NCBI RefSeq assembly: GCF_022201045.2
Contig: NC_068557.1
Span: 26,389,501 to 26,453,500, forward strand
DNA length: 64,000 nucleotides
Direction: 5' to 3'
From: Citrus sinensis
Taxonomy: Eukaryota > Streptophyta > Magnoliopsida > Sapindales > Rutaceae
A program made the position numbers and the translations under genes. Of this stretch, positions 47,813 to 59,825 are shown piece after piece (the first letter of the stretch is position 1; each line of letters opens with the position of its first letter). Below the pieces are notes generated by a model, which saw only the letters and a program-made list of their open reading frames with translations, had not been told where the DNA came from and did no database searches.

Positions 47813-49122
47813 CTACTCTTTTTTCTTGAGGGATTCAGAAGAAACCTCAGCTTTATCGGTAGGCTGGCTTACACTAGCTTTTGCCTCGGCAAGAAATTTA
47901 GGGTCTGGCTCATGTTTGTCTGAAGGTTCCCTCATTGCCATATAAATGTAAAATGCAATAACTATATTTACAGATATCACAGCAAGAAACCCACTCAACA
48001 GAGTTGCAGAGTAAGGAGTCAAATTTGTTGAACCTGTCAGAAAGTGTGAAAACACTTCAAAATCTTATCATCAAAGAGGAAAAATGATGATGCTTCAACA
48101 AGATGCTCCTATGAACTGCATTGGAGCACAGATCAGGAAAAGTATAATAATTGATATCAATTTTATAATATACTCAAAAAAGAAATGGAGCAATCCCCTA
48201 AGAAGAGGAGGGGCTACTTTTGGCTTCGAAGTTTCGACTTAAGGAACCATTTTAGAAAGAGATAAAACCAGTTCCTAGACTGTCTTTAAGAAAAAAAGGT
48301 CTATCATTGCAAATGTTGGCCAGGGTTTATTTACTTTTTCTAATTTCAAAGTTCCCTGCAGTCTGGACAGATTACGGGATTAATGGAAAACCCTAACTCC
48401 CATCACATAGGCTTTCCATAAAATGTTAAATTGTTAATGGCCAAGCCATATGTAATCCAACCACATCCATGGCGCTTCCCTCTCCCGGTGAAGCACACTT
48501 CCATTGCAATAACTTATAATTGAAAAAAAAAAAGCATGGTGTTATCCAATTTTCTAGTTATACATTGTTTTTAAAATAACGGAACAAAAAAAAAAAAATC
48601 AACTAGTACGGCTGGTGGCACTCAAGTACACGTGTATAAAAAAGCGTTAGGCTTAACTTTCTCTGTTAAGCTTGAGGAGATACTTCTTAATGCGAGATGG
48701 TTAGCATCCTTTCCAGGATAATGAAGTTAAGTTGCGAGAGTCAAAACTGCATTCAACAAAAACAAGAGCAAACCTACCAATTGATAACAAATCAAAATGA
48801 AAAGGGCATTCACAATAAACTATATTTGTTTCCTCGATTTAGATCCTATTTCCACCAACCCAGAAAAAAAAAACAAACAAAAACGTTCACACACAAACAA
48901 TTCAAGTAATAGCCGCAATAAAATCCACAATTTTTATCAACCTAAGGGAACTAATTCGAGCATAAGCTACCAAACTTCAGAACAAGTGCTTAAGAAAAAA
49001 TCGAAAAAAAAAAGTTCGATCTTACCAGGAAGCAAATTATGATTAAAAGCGTATAAAATGGCAAGCGGAGCCATCCACATAAACATCGATGCGATGAAGA
49101 ATTTTTTCACCACAGCTGCCAT
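47813..49122 (-). CDS. VMA21-like V-ATPase assembly factor
   Basis: Two exons, 49122-49026 and 48033-47813, together 318 nt, 105 aa. VMA21 proteins sit in the ER membrane and chaperone assembly of the Vo sector of the vacuolar proton pump. The N-terminal half has a first membrane span (FFIASMFMWMAPLAILYAFN) and the second exon gives the second span (SATLLSGFLAVISVNIVIAF). The tail is charged and ends LKKKE. That places Lys at positions -3 and -4, as in the dilysine ER-retrieval signal that yeast Vma21 also has. The start ATG at 49122 opens MAAVVKKFF. The intron is GT/AG and splits a Gly codon. Too short for confident naming by motif alone, but size, two spans and tail agree. Confidence 0.85.
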
Positions 49123-50201
49123 TGTTATTTTGTTTCTGCCAAAAACTACGAACTTAAATTCAGCGAACTCTTCCGTTTTGTTTCAGTTTCGCAGAATCGT
49201 CCAGATGGGTAGGTTCGATTGATTTTTGAAAGAGAGCATGGAGTATGGTTCGGTTTAGTCTTACTAGACCGAATATTTGGTTCGCTCAGACATGTAAACC
49301 AGTCAACCAAAGGGTTGGCTGGCCCGGAAAATTTTGGCCTCTGGGCAATGGCCTAATATCATGTGCCAGCCTAATTTGCTGGCCCAAAAAAGATTTATTT
49401 TATTTATCTTGTCATTATTTTGTTTCTTCAAAAATAATAAATTAATAATTATGATAAATTTATGAAATTAGATACATAGTTGCAATTTGTAAATATGTAT
49501 ATCATCACATAAATCGGGACAATAAAAATGTATATCATTACATCAGTCAAGACAATAAAAATTTTGAATTTCTTTTAATAACTTGAGAATCAACCTAAAT
49601 TTAATGATAATACAATATTTCTTATTCTTACCAATTAATCAGTTTTCACATGTGCCTAATAAATTTTGTATTGATTAAAGTTAAAAAAAATATTTCTATT
49701 CTTATGAATCAATGAATTTTCAATTTTTCACAAGTACCCAATATACTTTTTTGAGGAGTAATGATTTTAGTAGTAGCCACTGTAAGAAAATACCTTCAAA
49801 TTTAGAATTGATGTCAGTTGATAAAATTTCAAATGGAGAGAATATTCACCACCCCATGAAAAATCAAGAAGAATGATTATTGAATAATCAAGATTTGTTG
49901 GCAATGGGTTGAATGAGCTGACTTTCTTAGTTGAATTCCTAGCATCAAGTGTGAATAGGCAAATCACACGCTTATGTTGGCAATGGTGATCCAAAATTTA
50001 AAATTTAACTAATATTACCGTCAAATTATACTACAAATCCCTACTTTTAGAACAATTCACACATCCATTTATTTTTCTACGATTCAGAAAGCTCATTCTC
50101 ACCTTCTGGAATTTTAAAAAGTTTGGTTTTCAGCATGATTCGTGATATATCTCAATTAATATTAGAGTTAATTATTCTATGGCGACATTTGTTTTGACAT
50201 A

Positions 50202-50207
50202 TCTATA

Positions 50208-50257
<50 letters not shown>

Positions 50258-51993
50258 TGGGACTTGAGGAGGTGATGTGACATCACCATTTTTCATCTTT
50301 GTATATTCTCTATTATCTAATAAATAGAGAAATTTTCTTTTAGATTTGGTTTTTCATCTTCTCATAATTAATTTGATTGTTATTATACAATAACAATTAT
50401 GTAAAGATGTTAATGAGGCATAATATTTATAATGAACATTCAAGGGGGAGTGTTATGAATTTATTAAAATAAATGTAGATGTTCATAACATATATCTCTT
50501 AGTCTCCCCACTATCTCCCATTAGCAACATTTAGCTTCTCTATAACTCCCACTATCTCACAAGGAATTATGATTCATAATTTTTTATTAATTTCATGGAG
50601 TGATTATGTAACTATAAAAGGAGAGCTCATCTTTTTATTTTGTACACACACAATTGGAATGAATAAAATCACTCTATAATATATTCTCTCATTTTATTCT
50701 TTATCTTATATAAAGTTGAGACTTTAGGAGGTGATGTGGCATCACCATTTCTCATCTTTATATATTCTCTATTATCTAATAAATAGATAAATTTTCTTTT
50801 AGATTTGACTTTTCATCTTCTCATAATTAATTTGATTGTTATTATACAATAACAATTGTGTAAAGATTTTAATGAGGCATATTCTTTGTAATGAACATCT
50901 AAGGGGGAGTGTTATGAATTTATTAAAATAAATGTAGATGTTCATAATATATATCTCTTAGTCTCCACACTCTCTCCCATTAGTAACCTTTAACTTCCCT
51001 ATAACTCTCACTATCTCACAAGAAATTATGATCCATAATTTTTCATTAATTTCATGGAGTGATTATGTAACTATAAAAGGAGATCTCATCTTTTTGTTTT
51101 GTGCACACATAATTAGAATGAATAAAATCACTTTATAATATATTCTCTCATTTTATTCTTTATCTTCCATTGCTTCTTTATTTGTATTGCTGGCTAATAA
51201 TTTTTTTTTTTATTTTTTATAAGGCTGCCTCATCTTTTAAAAAAATTAATTCATATTTTTTATCAGTTTCGTTAAGTGTAAAGTAAAAAAAAAAAGATAA
51301 TACTAAATTCTTTTTTCAAAGCCGCGTAAAACGCGGTTCTATTTTCTAGTATATATATAAAGCTGGGGCTTGAGGAGGTGATGTGGCATCACCATTTCTC
51401 ATCTTTGTATATTCTCTATTATCTAATAAATAGAGAAATTTTCTTTTATATTTAGTTTTTCATCTTCTCATAATTAATTTGATTGTTATTACACAATAAC
51501 AATTATGTAAATATTTTAATGAGGCATATTCTTTGTAATGAACATCCAAGGGGGAGTGTTATGAATTTATTAAAATAAATGTAGATGTTCATAACATATA
51601 TCTCTCAGTCTCCCCACTATCTCCCATTAGCAACATTTAGCTTCCCTATAACTCCCATTATCTCACAAGGAATTATGATCCATAATTTTTCATTAATTTC
51701 ATGAAATGATTATGTAATTATAAAAGGAGAGCTCATCTTTTTGTTTTGTACACACACAATTGGAATGAATAAAATCACTCTATAATATATTCTCTCATTT
51801 TATTATTTATATTGTGTTACTTCTTTATTTGTATTGCTGGCTAATAGTTTTTTTTTGTTTTTTATAAGGCTGTCTCATCTTTAAAAAAAATCAATTTATA
51901 TTTTTTATCAGTTTCATCAAGTGTAAAGTAAAAAAAAACGATAATACTAAATTCTTTTTTCAAAGCCGCGTGAAGTGCGGTTCTATTTTCTAG
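50202..51993 (+). mobile_element. head-to-tail array of three Helitron-like units
   Basis: Three copies of one sequence follow each other in the same direction: about 50202-50708, 50709-51349 and 51350-51993. Each begins with a TATATATATAAAG stretch and GGGACTTGAGGAGGTGATGT or a variant of it. Units 2 and 3 end with a GC hairpin and CTAG: CCGCGT-AAA-ACGCGG at 51322-51336 with CTAG ending at 51349, and a slightly imperfect hairpin with CTAG ending at 51993. The first unit starts with TC after an A, and the last CTAG is followed by T. These are the Helitron rules (5' TC, 3' hairpin plus CTRR, insertion in AT). Unit 1 lacks the 3' hairpin. No Rep/helicase coding is present, so the elements are non-autonomous. 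Confidence 0.75.
50443..51815 (+). mobile_element. three copies of a copia-type LTR fragment inside the Helitron units
   Basis: Each Helitron-like unit carries a purine-rich tract (AAGGGGGAG) followed by a segment starting TGTTATGAA: about 50451-50708, 50910-51169 and 51557-51815. Each is close to 260 bp and has a TATA-like CTATAAAAGG and an AATAAAA signal. The purine tract next to a TG start resembles the 3' end of a copia-like retroelement next to its LTR. Only this terminal part is present; there is no coding region, so it is a fossil fragment that multiplied with its host element. Family assignment is tentative. Confidence 0.5.
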
Positions 51994-52348
51994 TTTTTAA
52001 AATATGACTCATGTTTTTAAAACATTCAATCAAGTGGTAATTAGTTAATTTTTGTCATTAACTCTAATAGCACAAAGGTAACATTAGAAAAATAAATTTA
52101 TTTATCTTCCACATTTTGTTTGTTATCTCTTTTTTTTTTTCTTTTTTTTCCCCCCCCCCCCCCCCCCCCTTCTTTCTTTGTCTTTCCCGTGCTCCATCTA
52201 CATGCTTCATCTTCTCTACATTCATAGCACGATAGTAATTGCGAGTTAAAACAAATGCTTACTAAGCCATAAAACCGGACTCAAACTGATTCTTGAGGAA
52301 TCAAGTCCAACATTTGCAAAATTAGAGCTAATGAAATAAAAACATTAG

Positions 52349-53506
52349 TGGTGTGTTTACTTCCCGCATTGGGAATCAAAATCCAGAATCGGAATAATTG
52401 ACGGCATTTACTTCGTAAAAATGGAGTAGGAATCGGAATCGAAATCGTAGGACCCACAACTATTTAGGAATGGGAAATAGGAGATTGATTCCCACGGGGG
52501 GTGGGAATCAATCTCCCATTCCCTAGAGTTCCCATTTTGCCCCATTGACATATTAAATTTCCTAAAATGCCCCTCCTTTAAACAAAAAATATAATTATTA
52601 AAAATAAAAAAGCCAAATATATAATTAATTAATATACTATTATAATTAATTAATTAGTATATTATAGTTAATTAGTATATCGGTACATTATTAATAATTG
52701 TAATTTTTGAATAAATAATCACAATAATTAATATATTATTATTATAATTAATTAATTACTATTCTATTATAATAATTATTAATATAGTTATTATAATTAA
52801 TTCATATATTATCATTAATTAATTGAAATAAATATTACTATTAATTAATATATATATAATTATTACTATTAATAAATATATTAATACATTATTAACAATA
52901 ATATATTAATAATCATAGTTTTTGAATAAATAATCACAATAATTAATGTATTTTTATTATTATAATTAATTAATAAATATACTATCATAATAATCATTAA
53001 TATAATTATTATAATTAATTCGCATATTATTATTATTAATTAATTAATATAATTATTACTATTAATTAATATATTAATACATTATTAACAACAATATATT
53101 AATAATTATAGTTTTTGAATAAATAATCACAATAATTATTATATTATTATAATTAAATAAGTAATAATATTATTAATTAATATATCAATATTATTGAAAA
53201 TAATTATTAATAATAATAATTTTTGAATAAATAATCACTATAATTAAAATATAAAATAATAATTATGACAATAATTCATTAAGTGCTTTTTAATAAATTG
53301 TTACAATCTAACTCATTCCGATTCCGATTCCGATTCCAAGACAAAGTAAACACATTTATGACAATTCAGCTCATTCCGATTTCGATTTCTACACTTCAAG
53401 CAAATAACTTATTATGATTCCCATTCTCTATTCTCATTTCAACCCATTCTCATTCCTATCCATTCCGATTCTAGCTCATTTTGATTTCAGTTTAGTAAAC
53501 GCAACA
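52349..53506. mobile_element. TIR element, possibly PIF/Harbinger-type, with doubled ends
   Basis: The left end is TGGTGTGTTTACTTCCC and the reverse complement of the right end is TGTTGCGTTTACTAAAC, with TAG on both sides as a possible 3-bp target duplication. Both ends also carry a second inner copy of the terminal motif: GCATTTACTTCG near 52408, and the complement of AAAGTAAACACA near 53345. Each is followed inwards by GGAATCGGAATCG-type repeats. The 700-bp middle is nearly all A and T, built of TAATTAATATA and TTTTTGAATAAATAATCACA repeats. No coding capacity. Confidence 0.6.
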
Positions 53507-53948
53507 TAGATTTATATTGATTCATGAGAGATTGCCTTTTATTATGTTAAAAATGAGTTTGATTCAACAATAATTTTTTTTCAAAAAAATTGATTTATCT
53601 TTTAAAAAAAGTCTTGTTAATGAATTCAACTTAAGATTTACATTTAATTTTATATATTTTTCTATTGAAAAAAAATTAAAAATCAATGAGTAGAAACAAA
53701 CACGTCATTTCCTAACTGATTTACCACTTCCATTAGAATTAATAGTAAAACTTAACGAATTATCATCTAATCGAGTATTTTTAAAATATGTATAATCCTT
53801 TTATAATATATCAAAACAAGTGTTACCCACAGATAATTAACCCTTAATATTATATTTTACATGAAGGCAATTACGCTTTAAGTTGCAATAAGTCATGAAC
53901 AAGTTTGCATTTCGTAAAAACAGGAAGGCGAAAGCATGGCTGTGAATT

Positions 53949-55891
53949 TTAGGCCCATTTAGCCAAGAGAGACATGCAACCTGAGCCTAAAAGAAGAGAA
54001 AAATTAGCTCCAAGCTGCAACTTGAAATTGGTTTGCAACTTAGGACTCATAAAATCCGTTGCAAGAAGATCCACAAGCGCCATATAGATCAAGATTCCAG
54101 CTGAAGCAGAGTTGAAAATGCCTTCAATAACAAGAGCTGTTGGGCTATTCTCTTTGTAAACTTTTGATATCCCAATCCCAATTCCAATCCCGACGGGAGT
54201 GGTCAGGGAAAAGAAAAGTATCATTGCCGCTACGGCTTTTGACTTGAACTTTGCCTGCTTCCACAAACAAATCAACACCATCAATGCTCTTTATATTTTG
54301 TGTTCTTGGCTTTTACATTTTAAAATTTGTGACTAACGAGTAGAGAGTACCTGAGAGATGCATCCACCAAGGCCCATGCCTTCAAAGAACTGGTGAAAAG
54401 TTAGTGCTGCTACGAGGGGCTTGATTGTCTTTACACTTCCGGAAGCACCCAGTGAAATCCCAATGATCACCGAATGCACAACTATCCCCAACTCTAATAC
54501 CTATAAAACATTCAATTTTGTTACGTGGAGGAGAATTGAAGGCTTCGCAATAGTGAACAAACTTTTCAACGAACAGATAGATATAGTGTAGTATCTTCAC
54601 CATATATGCTTTAAATATAATTCAAATGAAATATAATTCAAATGAAGATAAAGGCAAGATAGCCCCACACTGTAAATGCCTTTATCCTATTTTTTGCACT
54701 ACCCACATGATACAAACAGTAAACACAGTTCCATTTTCCAACTAATGTCATATCAGTACCAGAAAACATCGACCCATCTTTGTATCAGAAAGCATATCAG
54801 TAGTGTCACAGATAATGCTTTCTGCAAAACTGACTTCACAGATAATGCTTTCTGCAAAACTGACTTTCTGAATCTTATTCGCAACTCAAAACCTGATGCC
54901 AAGATTGATGCAAAGTCAGGAACTGTTATCATGGAACCCACCTAGCCCAACGTGTACGTGCAATTGATTGACCACACCAAAGGACTTTCAGGACGTACTT
55001 ACAAGTTAGTCAGTCAACTTCTGGAACATGCGCAAACACAAGCGGCGCGATAAATTATCAGAAGTACTTGTTACAAGTTTTGTCATCTCTGGAAATTGCT
55101 TCTTCGATTAGATAGTTTAGTTTTTTTTTTTGGAAAAGAATTAGATAGTTTAATTAAAATAAAATATTTGAGGATTTATTTGTTTTTTTTTTTCTCACCA
55201 TCAGAATGGTGTAATAGAAAACAAAGGGGAAAGTAAACTATCAACTCACATCAATTGATACCTGTGATACAATTCGGTGTCGGAAAAGATCAGAAGTCCC
55301 AGAACCAGAAGCATCCGACGATGCAAAAGCAGAGCCATGAGCATGGCCGTGCGTGGCATGTGTATGTACATGAACATGACCTTCATGCTCTGCATGCATC
55401 TCCTTGTCATCATCATTAACAGGCAAAGCCTTACTAAAATGCAAACGTTGATAAAAAGATGTGGCAAATGCATCAACCATCATAGTCAAAATCGCGGAAA
55501 CCATTGCCACAAACCCGGTGAAAGGGAAATCCTGCCATGGTTTTGGGCTTAAGCATGGACTTGTTAGACTCTCATACGCATCAGGCAGTATGTGGACAAA
55601 GCCTGTGGCAAGAATCACGCCGGCGGCGAAGGCTTTGATTATGAAGAAAATATTGTTCTCAGGATGAAAAGTTGAGATGTTTTTTCCAAAGCTTGGAATT
55701 GAAACACCGAAAGCACCCGCAATCAGGATTGATAGAATCGCAACGATTTTCAATTTCAAAGCTTTGTTTTTGTGGCCACTGCCGCCGATGGTTTCAGTGA
55801 GATCACACTTGCATTCTGCAGAAGCTGAGAGGGGGAGGAGAATCAAAAGAAAACAAAAGAAAATAAAGAGGAACATTGTTTTTCTGGCCAT
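53949..55891 (-). CDS. ZIP-family zinc/iron transporter (ZIP1/IRT-like)
   Basis: Three exons: 55891-55262, 54500-54351 and 54254-53949. The sum of 1086 nt gives 361 aa. ZIP proteins carry Zn, Fe or related divalent metals into the cytosol, usually at the plasma membrane. A signal-like hydrophobic start (about 1-25) is followed by the membrane spans. The variable cytosolic loop between TM3 and TM4 is His-rich (about 166-187, with [20 protein letters not shown]), a metal-binding hallmark. The TM4 signature has H219 ([14 protein letters not shown]) and TM5 has [11 protein letters not shown] with H246. The last exon gives the remaining spans and ends LLAKWA. Exon borders fall exactly at GT/AG with phase 0. 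Substrate is not predictable; sequence resembles zinc transporters ZIP1/ZIP3 more than iron-specific IRT1. Confidence 0.93.
54807..54866. repeat. 30-bp tandem duplication in ZIP intron 1
   Basis: 54807-54836 and 54837-54866 are identical 30-bp units beginning CACAGATAATGCTTTCTGCA. Confidence 0.9.
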
Positions 55892-56739
55892 GGCTGCAAT
55901 TACTGAGTTGCATTATTCAATATTGTTGAGTAGTGTTATCTTTTATGATTTTGAGTGTGTATTTATTGATGAGAATAATTGGTCAATGTGATCAAGAAAG
56001 TGTTAAATGGCGACATGAAAGTGTATGAAATATGCATTTGATTGGCTTAGGCTTGACAAGTGTGTAGTCTGTTGACTAAATGATGACATTATGAGTTAAC
56101 ATCTTCGTTCTCAAGGAAGTTGGATTTTAATTGGGTTTTGGGATCACTAACAGTCCCATCAAATTAGGGGACTTAGTGGAAAGTGACACTGTGGCTCTTC
56201 TGCGAACTCAAAACAAAGCTACCTTTTTCTCTCTTAAAAAATGGAAAATTTCATCAAGTTCTCTCGGACGTTTGATTGTACTATTATTCTATTACACAAT
56301 AGATTATTTTAAATATGTACAATTAATTATTACTATTGTTTATGATATCATCATTAGGGCACGATGTGAGATGCGAGATTGTGATGCTTGTTGTACAAAC
56401 ACCTCATGATGAGAACACAATTCTGATCGCCCAAGAACTACCCTTGGACCCCTAACGAGCCCAGATAAACCAAGCCAGCTCATTTTGACTGTATTATCCA
56501 TTTATTCTTCATTATTTAAGCTAAAAGGAAGGGGCTTGTAGTGGTAGCACGTGTAGGAGTGAATTTCTGAAAATTTGAATGGAAACAATTATAGAAAAGT
56601 TAATTTTATTTACCTCATCAATGAAAAAATAAATCAATGTTTTTAGTACAAATAATTCTTTCGCCTCTCTCGAACATATGACAACAATTCATTAAACAGT
56701 GTATATAACACATATGGAGTATCGAACACGTTCTCCCGT
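55892..56739. other. spacer between ZIP and BXL copy 1
   Basis: Upstream region of the ZIP gene and 3' region of the beta-xylosidase gene. The frame at 56131-56409 has no recognisable content. Confidence 0.5.
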
Positions 56740-59700
56740 TTAATAATTGAAGTTGAGATGAATGGGAAATGAAACCCCTCCATTGCCAACAAAAATAGTG
56801 TGCTCCCCAGCCGGCAGAAGGGTATTTGCAGCATAGTCCACCATATTTAAGCTCTTGCAAGCATTAAACACAAATTTAATCCTCTTATTCCTTCCGGCCC
56901 TCACAAAAACCCTTTGGAAACCGATGACTTGCTTGATATAAGTTGCAGCTATTTCTGCAGGGGGCTTGGAGTACACAATGACAACATCACTGCCATCTGT
57001 GCTGCCAACATTTTGAAAGTCAACTTTGAACTCAAAATAATCATCGCATCTCAGGTCATTGACCAGAACACCAGGACACCGGGTCTTGGAGGCATCACTC
57101 GTATAGTTTAGATTGCGACAATGTTGAAGTTTGTTCAAATTTACTTGAATTGTCTTCGTAAAGGAAAGTAGATTGTATTTGAATTGCGTATAGCTGAGGC
57201 CGTATCCGAATGGATACAGTGTTGGGCCGTTGTAGAATTTATATGTTCTTCCCGGATAACCTAAGCTATCAACAGGCCTCAATGGCATGGAAGTCAATGG
57301 TAGCATCTGGACGTAATCACCATTATACCAGGTTATGGGCAATCTTCCACCTGAAAGCAATATCATCATTTCTTTGTTATACCGAAAGCATACATACAAA
57401 TTAAAATCGAATTAATCCATATTCCCCTGTAAATATATACTTACCAGGATTGAATTTACCGAAGACAACATCAGCAATGGCACGGCCACCTTCCTCTCCA
57501 GGATAGCCAGCCCATAAAATAGCTTTGATGTTAGTGTTAGTCTCAGCAAAGGCGATATCGACGCCACCGGCAGACATGATTACGAGAATGACCGGACCTT
57601 TGGCAACTTCAGCAACCTGGTTGATAAGCTGAGTTTGGTATCCAGGAAGCCAGAGATCTTCCCTGTCCAAGCTCTCTGCCTCAACTGACAAATCCAAGCC
57701 TGCCAAAATTATTGTGGCATCCGCGGTCTTTGCGGCTTCTGACGCAGCAAATATGGAGTTATTGCTCTTGCAGGCAACGTCATCACATCCCGTCTTGTAG
57801 GTCACGTTTGCATACCCAGAGAAGCCAGCAATTGGAGACATGTATCGACACGGAATACCTACAACAAATTAACATGTCGTATATAATTAGTTTTTGAAAA
57901 CTAAAGAGTAACGAGCAAATGTATCTCCTTTATTTAGATTGCGGTTTGGTGGTATTCAACGAATGTACCTGCGTAATTTCCAATCATGGCTACAGTAGCA
58001 TTGGCGTGTGGCCCCACAACTGCGACTGTTTTGACCTTGGCAGAGTTCAAAGGCAGAGTGTTCTGATCATTCTTTAAAAGAACAATTCCTTCTCTGGCTG
58101 CTTCTGCGGCTAACTCTATATTTTCATCCGAGCAAATATCTTGTTTGCCAAGAGATACATACTGAGGGCTTCCATCGAAGAATCCTAGCCTCATTAGAAC
58201 GGTGTAAAGGTACTTGAGAGATTTATCTATATCTGTTTCCTTCACCTTCCCTTGTTGCACTGCATTTCCAGTGAAGTTTGTGTAGTATTGTCCACAGTCC
58301 AAATCCAATCCTAAGACAAAATAAAACCGTGCATAAACTCCATTCATTAATTATAAAACCAAAGCAGCAGCAATATGTTTCGGAAATCTAAAAACTAACC
58401 AGCTTTTAGTGTTTGGGCAACAGCATCTTCTTTCGAATCAGCTAGAAATTTGTGGTTATCAACCATAACTTGGATTGAATCACAGTCTGCCACTATGTAT
58501 CTGAAAAAAAAAAAAAAAGAGTTCAATAGTTATAAAATAATAGTTAGCAACTATAATTTATTTTCGGTTAAAAAGTTATTCATTATTGAATTATATTATA
58601 AAAGAATATTAATTGTACCCGTGAAGATCCCATTCTCCCCTAACAGTTTGATTTAAGAGCTTTGGGTCAGCACAGGAAGGTATGCCATTGACACGGTTAT
58701 AAGAGCACATAACACTGCTAGCGTCGCCTTCTTTGACACACATTTCAAATGGTCTAAGGAAAGTTTCCTCCATATCTTGCTCGGTCACCTTAATTTAAAA
58801 TCCAAGAAATTGTTAGAAATTTAATTTGAGTTGTATCTCACACTCCGTAGCTTAGTTAATTTTTCGTCATTAGATTTGGAGGTACTAACCCTTGCATCAA
58901 AATGATAACGATCAACTCCCTTCCAATTATCAACATCATAGGCAGCATAATGCTTGCAGCACGATGAAACTTTTAAAGGTCTAGAGTTCAAATCCGTAGC
59001 ATTTTCATGTCCCTCGACGTCTTGTAAGCCCCTAACATAGTTGACTGCATATCTTCCAACAACAAAAGGATCTTCGCCGGGCGTCTCAGTGATTCTTCCC
59101 CACCTTGGATCCCTCGCTACATTAATGTTTGGACTCCAATATGTTAATCCAGCTCGCCCTAGATTGTACATCGCTCGTGCTTCTGTTGAAACGGCCTACA
59201 ACAATAAAGAGTGAGTTTTTAGTTTAATGAATGCTTTCTTAACGAGGATTTTCGTACTTTATTAAGATCTGAAAAAGACTTTTACACACTTTAATGAAGT
59301 GCAAGAACCACTTATTAAAATGTTTCGATTAATTTAATTATCCACGACATGCTAACAAAAATAAATAAAATGGCGCGTGAGATCAAATACCTGGCCTATC
59401 TTTTTCCACAATGACTCATTGAATGAAGCTGTTGTGAGGATAACAGTGGGAAAACTTGTTGCTCCAGGAATTACATCATCGAAATGAGTGCCAGGACCGA
59501 CATTAGACACTCCATGCAGTGCTTCGGACCACCACTCGTACTGCGGAAGCCCCAACCTTGGGACGCCGTGAGCAAAATCTCCGAGTTGCTGCACTTTTTC
59601 GTCAAGGGTCATTCGGCTCACCAAGTCCTTCACTCTTATGGAGTAGGGTAAAGATGAGTCACAGAAGAGAAAGCTTGACATTTGCAGTCCAAGTTTAGAG

Positions 59701-59825
59701 AACCGACCGGGGTCACAAACGAAGACAGGGCTACTGCTGCCATTCGCATCAACAGCGTTTGTAGAGAAGACAAGTAAAGCAATGGAGAGACTGAAGCATA
59801 GGAGAGAACTAACTACTTTGGCCAT
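56740..59825 (-). CDS. beta-D-xylosidase / alpha-L-arabinofuranosidase, GH3 (BXL3/BXL4-like), copy 1
   Basis: Seven exons: 59825-59391, 59195-58890, 58788-58619, 58500-58400, 58310-57969, 57858-57445 and 57350-56740. The sum of 2379 nt gives 792 aa, usual for plant BXLs. The enzyme acts in the cell wall, releasing xylose (and often arabinose) from xylan and arabinan. The first ~25 residues form a signal peptide ([18 protein letters not shown]). Domain 1 contains [47 protein letters not shown] and [16 protein letters not shown]. The nucleophile should be D309 (YIVADCDS). The acid/base Glu lies in the second GH3 domain, probably in VEAES (about 511-513). A fibronectin-III-like C-terminus follows ([12 protein letters not shown] onward). 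Wording such as STEARAMYN with GLTYWSPN points to the BXL3/4 group. Head-to-head with copy 2. Confidence 0.94.

Larger units (their letters stand above)
49123..53948. other. repeat-rich intergenic region between VMA21 and the ZIP gene
   Basis: Besides the Helitron array and the TIR element listed separately, it contains an AT dinucleotide run (50211-50252) and a T-rich tract followed by 20 consecutive C at 52150-52169. No gene is seen. Confidence 0.5.

Noticed and set aside
54676-54945. 89-codon open frame (+) in ZIP intron 1
   Set aside because: Generated largely by a 30-bp tandem duplication; no homology recognised and antisense to the ZIP gene.
58450-58656. open frames antisense to BXL exons, present in both arms
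   Set aside because: Exact mirror copies of each other because the arms are identical; they are antisense shadows crossing an intron.
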